This document shows positions 61,601 to 64,000 of a stretch of DNA of 64,000 nucleotides, one piece after another (position 1 is the stretch's first letter; every line of letters starts with the position of its first letter). The DNA comes from Marisa cornuarietis. Lineage: Eukaryota > Mollusca > Gastropoda > Architaenioglossa > Ampullariidae. The position numbers and the translations under genes were made by a program. Under the pieces are notes generated by a model, which worked only from the letters and a program-made list of their open reading frames with translations, was not told where the DNA came from and ran no database searches. Location: NCBI GenBank assembly GCA_004794655.1, contig SMMW01000627.1, positions 1,178,001-1,242,000 of the forward strand. The letters are read 5' to 3'.

Positions 61601-64000
61601 ATTAAAGTATAAATTTGTTTAAAGGAATATACATTTTCATTGTTCTAAATGAGATGGAAAGCAATGTGTGGATGTGGAATAATTTCCCTTGCTGGTCCGA
61701 ATTTCACTATTGGCTCTAGCACAGTTTTTGTTGTCTGTACATTGATGATACCATCAAGCCTAGCATAATTCAGTTAGTTGTGGCACATTTTGCCATGACT
61801 GCAAGAAGTACAGAAGGAGAAAACCAGTTGTAGAGGTACTCTTTGCAGCAAGGAAGGAAACTGCGAATATGGTATAGATGCAGTGTGCAGTCATTCTGAA
61901 AATAGATTATTCTAGGCTCTGGCAGGATTACTGCAAAATTTTGATGAAGTGTGCGAAGTTTACGAGAACTTGCATTTAGATTGGTAATGATGGTTAATAT
62001 TGTTCAAACTGGTGTTGAAATGACCATCTAGAATAACAGTCAAATAGCTTTCAAATTGATCAGCTGTTTTCCACCAGTGAGTTTGACATTGGGAGGGAAG
62101 TATGGCTACAGGGTAATCATGACTAACTGTGAGACGGCTCTTGTCAGCTAAAGAAGACAGAAATACAGTAAATGAAATATAAATTGATCATGTGAGCATA
62201 ATGTATAATTTGTTAAAGATAATATAGTTTGATGTTTTGATAAGACTAATAACCAATTATTTGATAAATAATACAGAACAGCAGACAATCTCTTCACTCT
62301 TACAATGTGGAAAAATAATAAACGCAGTAGAGTAATAAATCACCTTTTATGACAGAAGCTTTCTCTATTCCATACAGTTACCATCTTTCATTTGAATTTA
62401 GTACATGAAAGTAAAAACTATATTTCTTGCAAATCCTGTAAATGTTTAAAAGTGTTCTCGAAAACGGTGTGTCAATAATGATTGTCTTTATTGTTGGTTA
62501 ATTTTTGTAAATATTGAAACACATTGTACTTCGTGCCACTACTACTATTATAAATGCTCAGTCATGCTGCTTTTTTGTCTGTATTAAATTTGTTAACATT
62601 GCTTTATTTTTAAATCCTAACTTCTTGTTTCACTGAGATGCGGACTGGGAGTTTATCCTAAAAAAAAAGTAGCGAGGACCATTAAATAGTGTTCTACTTG
62701 TGCAAATTACTGCACAAGATGCAGCAGTAAAAAGTGTCATCAGATCTGTTGTATGCATGGGTTGGTCTTGATAGTTGTTCAAAACAAAGTGGAGAAGGCT
62801 GCTAAAAATAATGAAACCAATGGCAACCACTAGTAAAAAACATTTGCCTCCATTCGAATTCCTGGTTTTCAGCTTGGAAATTCAGGTGTGCATTAAGTAC
62901 TGAAGAAAGGTATGTTGCATGATCATGGTTGCAGATCTACAAAGCTTTGGCACAGCAGGAACTTGATGGGCCAGGGTCTCATGAGGAGAAGAAGCAGAAA
63001 TATGCTGCACTCATCATGCAGGCTCGTGATGCGCTATATCTTACCATGGACTACCTTGTTGGCGACAGTAATCATGTCAGTTTTTTTCTAATTTTGGCGG
63101 TTGCAAGTATTTTTGAGATCTTTGATATTGTCATAGATTTTTTTTTTATCTTTGTTGAAACTGATTAATTGTATTATGTCTTTACAATGTAGTTCATGCT
63201 CTTTGAACTCACACTGCAGTAATGTAGCTACCAATTACGTGATAAATTTAGACATTTGCATAAGCTTTGTGATTATGTTATAACAAAATTAATGCATAAA
63301 TGAGATGGCATTGCTAAGAGTTTAACCATATGCCGTTAATAAGATGATGAAAAATGAAAGGTGTTTTGTTTTTCATCTTACCTTTATCAAAGCTGGATGT
63401 TTTGTTATTGTCTTACTCTTTGCGTTACGATTTTCAAAGGAATTGAACTTTCTTTTGACCCGAGAATTGGATGATGTTGAGTCCAAGCTTCACTGCTTTG
63501 ACTGGCGTAAGTACTTTTACAGTCCAGGATAACATACTAATCACAGACTGTTGTGACCTTAAAGAACACGCTATTTTTGTTTTCCTTGTGCTAGAGATAC
63601 TAGAAAAAAAAATTGTATATGGTAAAACTTCAATATAACATAGTTAGCTAATAAATAAAATGAATGAGAAATAAAGTCATGAATGACCTGTGTTCTTGCT
63701 ATCTGTATCATTAAGTTTGATCAGTATCCTGAAACATCTTTTTCCTTTTTTACAGAAAGTGAAATTGTTGACCAAGAAGAGACTGGGATCAGTAGCCGAC
63801 TTGCTACACCCAGACAGAGTAACCATATAGGCTACAGCACACCCAGACATCTTCAGAACAACAGTCATGATGACTCTTTGTTTGTTAGGCAGTACAGTAC
63901 ACCTAGAGATGGAACCACATCAAAATCTGTCCGTCAGCGCCTGCTTATGTCAGTTAGTAGACACTCATCTTCTCTAGCTGTTCTCAACAAGAACACAGTT
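41549..64000 (+). CDS. RANBP2: E3 SUMO-protein ligase RanBP2/Nup358, N-terminal part (3'-incomplete)
   Basis: Exons 41549-41620, 43221-43288, 44000-44113, 44298-44341, 45249-45295, 45449-45508, 50821-50883, 51018-51179, 51365-51495, 51801-51930, 52075-52246, 52413-52637, 52822-52911, 53292-53380, 54040-54218, 56432-56552, 60514-60635, 61111-61312, 62935-63075, 63440-63506, 63756 to window end. They join in frame to 848 codons. RanBP2 builds the cytoplasmic filaments of the nuclear pore and binds Ran and SUMO-UBC9; only its N-terminal TPR/alpha-helical domain is here. Recognition: start MFRRKQDVDRHVSSILG, TPR-like AYRLLGQIEEAFGNKEGAIK (about residues 60-85), LPLCLCRKLCTPEQEQWW (about 520-540), and DYLVGDSN. 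Exon 21 begins a polar linker with repeated TPR tripeptides. Exon 20 has a weak acceptor (CAAAG). Ran-binding, zinc-finger and cyclophilin domains would lie downstream. Confidence 0.93.
41621..43220. other. RANBP2 intron 1, nothing else seen
   Basis: AT-rich intron. The 60-codon ORF at 42,552-42,734 has no family signal. No repeat family recognised. Confidence 0.4.
46827..46863. promoter_or_regulatory. Hairpin/heat-shock-element-like palindrome inside the LTR
   Basis: Arms AAAGTTTCTAGAGG and CCTCCAGAAACTTT pair with one mismatch around a 9-base spacer. The block contains alternating GAA/TTC-like pentamers resembling a degenerate heat shock element, a plausible LTR control site. Function is not shown. 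Confidence 0.35.
49602..49635. repeat. TG/GA microsatellite
   Basis: (TG)n followed by (AG)n, within the hAT-like element. Confidence 0.8.
49771..50346. repeat. Internal duplications near the 3' end of the hAT-like element
   Basis: A 126 bp block (ATGCCAGATAGGCATC ... AAAAACTTAA) occurs at 49,771-49,896 and 50,181-50,306 with about two differences. The second copy lies between two copies of a 44 bp block (TTAAGCATTGGTGACCGTCA...) at 50,135-50,178 and 50,303-50,346. The pattern suggests a recent local copy event. Confidence 0.85.
53525..53818 (+). mobile_element. 3' UTR of L2-like LINE in RANBP2 intron 14
   Basis: From TCCACACAATGCTCGTCC to GAGCATGCTCTCTATGAGTG and a (TTA)n tail, this stretch matches 16,978-17,268 closely. 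It is a short, 5'-truncated copy of the family seen in ACADVL intron 15. The small ORFs at 53,539-53,879 are within this non-coding 3' UTR. Confidence 0.85.
54770..55115 (+). mobile_element. LINE C-terminal fragment in RANBP2 intron 15
   Basis: AMPRCRTEHFRRSFNPAAVR followed by LFNNS, then a stop at about 54,867, is the usual last block of ORF2 in Rex1/Jockey-like LINEs. A T-rich 3' UTR follows to about 55,115. No RT core is present. Confidence 0.5.
55116..56431. other. RANBP2 intron 15, rest
   Basis: AT-rich intron; minus-strand ORFs (55,274-55,489; 55,836-56,129) show no recognisable domain. Confidence 0.4.
57417..57455 (+). other. Candidate 39-nt cassette exon in RANBP2 intron 16
   Basis: Acceptor AATGTTTGCAG|CGA and donor TTG|GTAATT flank 39 nt that read RRSCRARMTQDEL with no stop. 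Both flanking constitutive exons meet in phase 0, so inclusion would add 13 residues without a frameshift. No conservation evidence is available from one sequence. Confidence 0.35.
57456..59549. other. RANBP2 intron 16, nothing recognised
   Basis: AT-rich intron, no repeat family or ORF of note. Confidence 0.4.
59550..60430 (+). mobile_element. 5'-truncated CR1/L2-like LINE in RANBP2 intron 16
   Basis: Starts within the post-RT region (LNNDKTEALLCGP at about 59,562) and runs through RLQRVQNTAARIV, SLHWLPVNKRLDYRLL and FKNMAPKLWNALPLS to a stop near 60,302, then a 3' UTR and an (ATC)n tail ending near 60,425. Frame changes lie between 59,670 and 59,860. It differs from the 15,551 family. The same 3' tail is seen alone at 764-835. 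Confidence 0.8.
61313..62934. other. RANBP2 intron 18, nothing recognised
   Basis: AT-rich intron without a recognised repeat or ORF. Confidence 0.4.

Noticed and set aside
1..64000. CRISPR arrays, bacterial operons, phage or toxin-antitoxin systems
   Set aside because: No regularly spaced repeats with unique spacers and no prokaryotic-style genes; this is spliced animal DNA.

Overview
The window looks like nuclear DNA of an invertebrate animal, most likely a mollusc and perhaps a gastropod; that placement is an inference from protein resemblance, AT-rich introns and repeat content, not a search result. Coding sequence is split into many short exons with GT-AG (once GC-AG) junctions. I rebuilt four genes by following the reading frame and intron phase across exons. 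All four join without a frame break.

Layout. (1) 1-2,700: a short four-exon gene (+) for a DNPH1-type 2'-deoxynucleoside 5'-phosphate N-hydrolase. (2) 2,700-8,900: repeat-rich spacer with a decayed antisense LINE, a retroviral-type LTR end with a tRNA-Trp primer-binding site, and a LINE 3' fragment. (3) 8,896-20,310: a complete 20-exon gene (+) for very long-chain acyl-CoA dehydrogenase (ACADVL, 651 aa) with a mitochondrial presequence; a truncated L2-like LINE lies in intron 15. (4) 21,800-25,370: tail-to-tail spacer with another LINE. (5) 25,376-41,216: a complete 14-exon gene (-) for a cytosolic ALDH1A/ALDH2-class aldehyde dehydrogenase (494 aa), with a 9.3 kb first intron full of repeats. 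(6) 41,217-41,548: a 332 bp shared promoter interval. (7) 41,549-64,000: the first 21 exons (848 codons) of RANBP2/Nup358 (+), running off the window end. Its intron 6 carries a solo LTR split by a 3.4 kb hAT-like DNA transposon.

The four genes are ordinary animal housekeeping genes: nucleotide-pool cleaning, mitochondrial beta-oxidation, aldehyde/retinal oxidation, and the cytoplasmic face of the nuclear pore. They do not form a functional pathway. ALDH and RANBP2 are head-to-head and may share a promoter; ACADVL and ALDH are tail-to-tail. I found no CRISPR array, no bacterial-type operon and no evidence for a new multi-gene system. The most notable points are structural: a tandemly copied splice acceptor at ALDH exon 2, the nested LTR/hAT insertion with both target-site duplications visible, a GC-AG intron in ACADVL, a possible 39-nt cassette exon in RANBP2, and several repeat families present in more than one copy.
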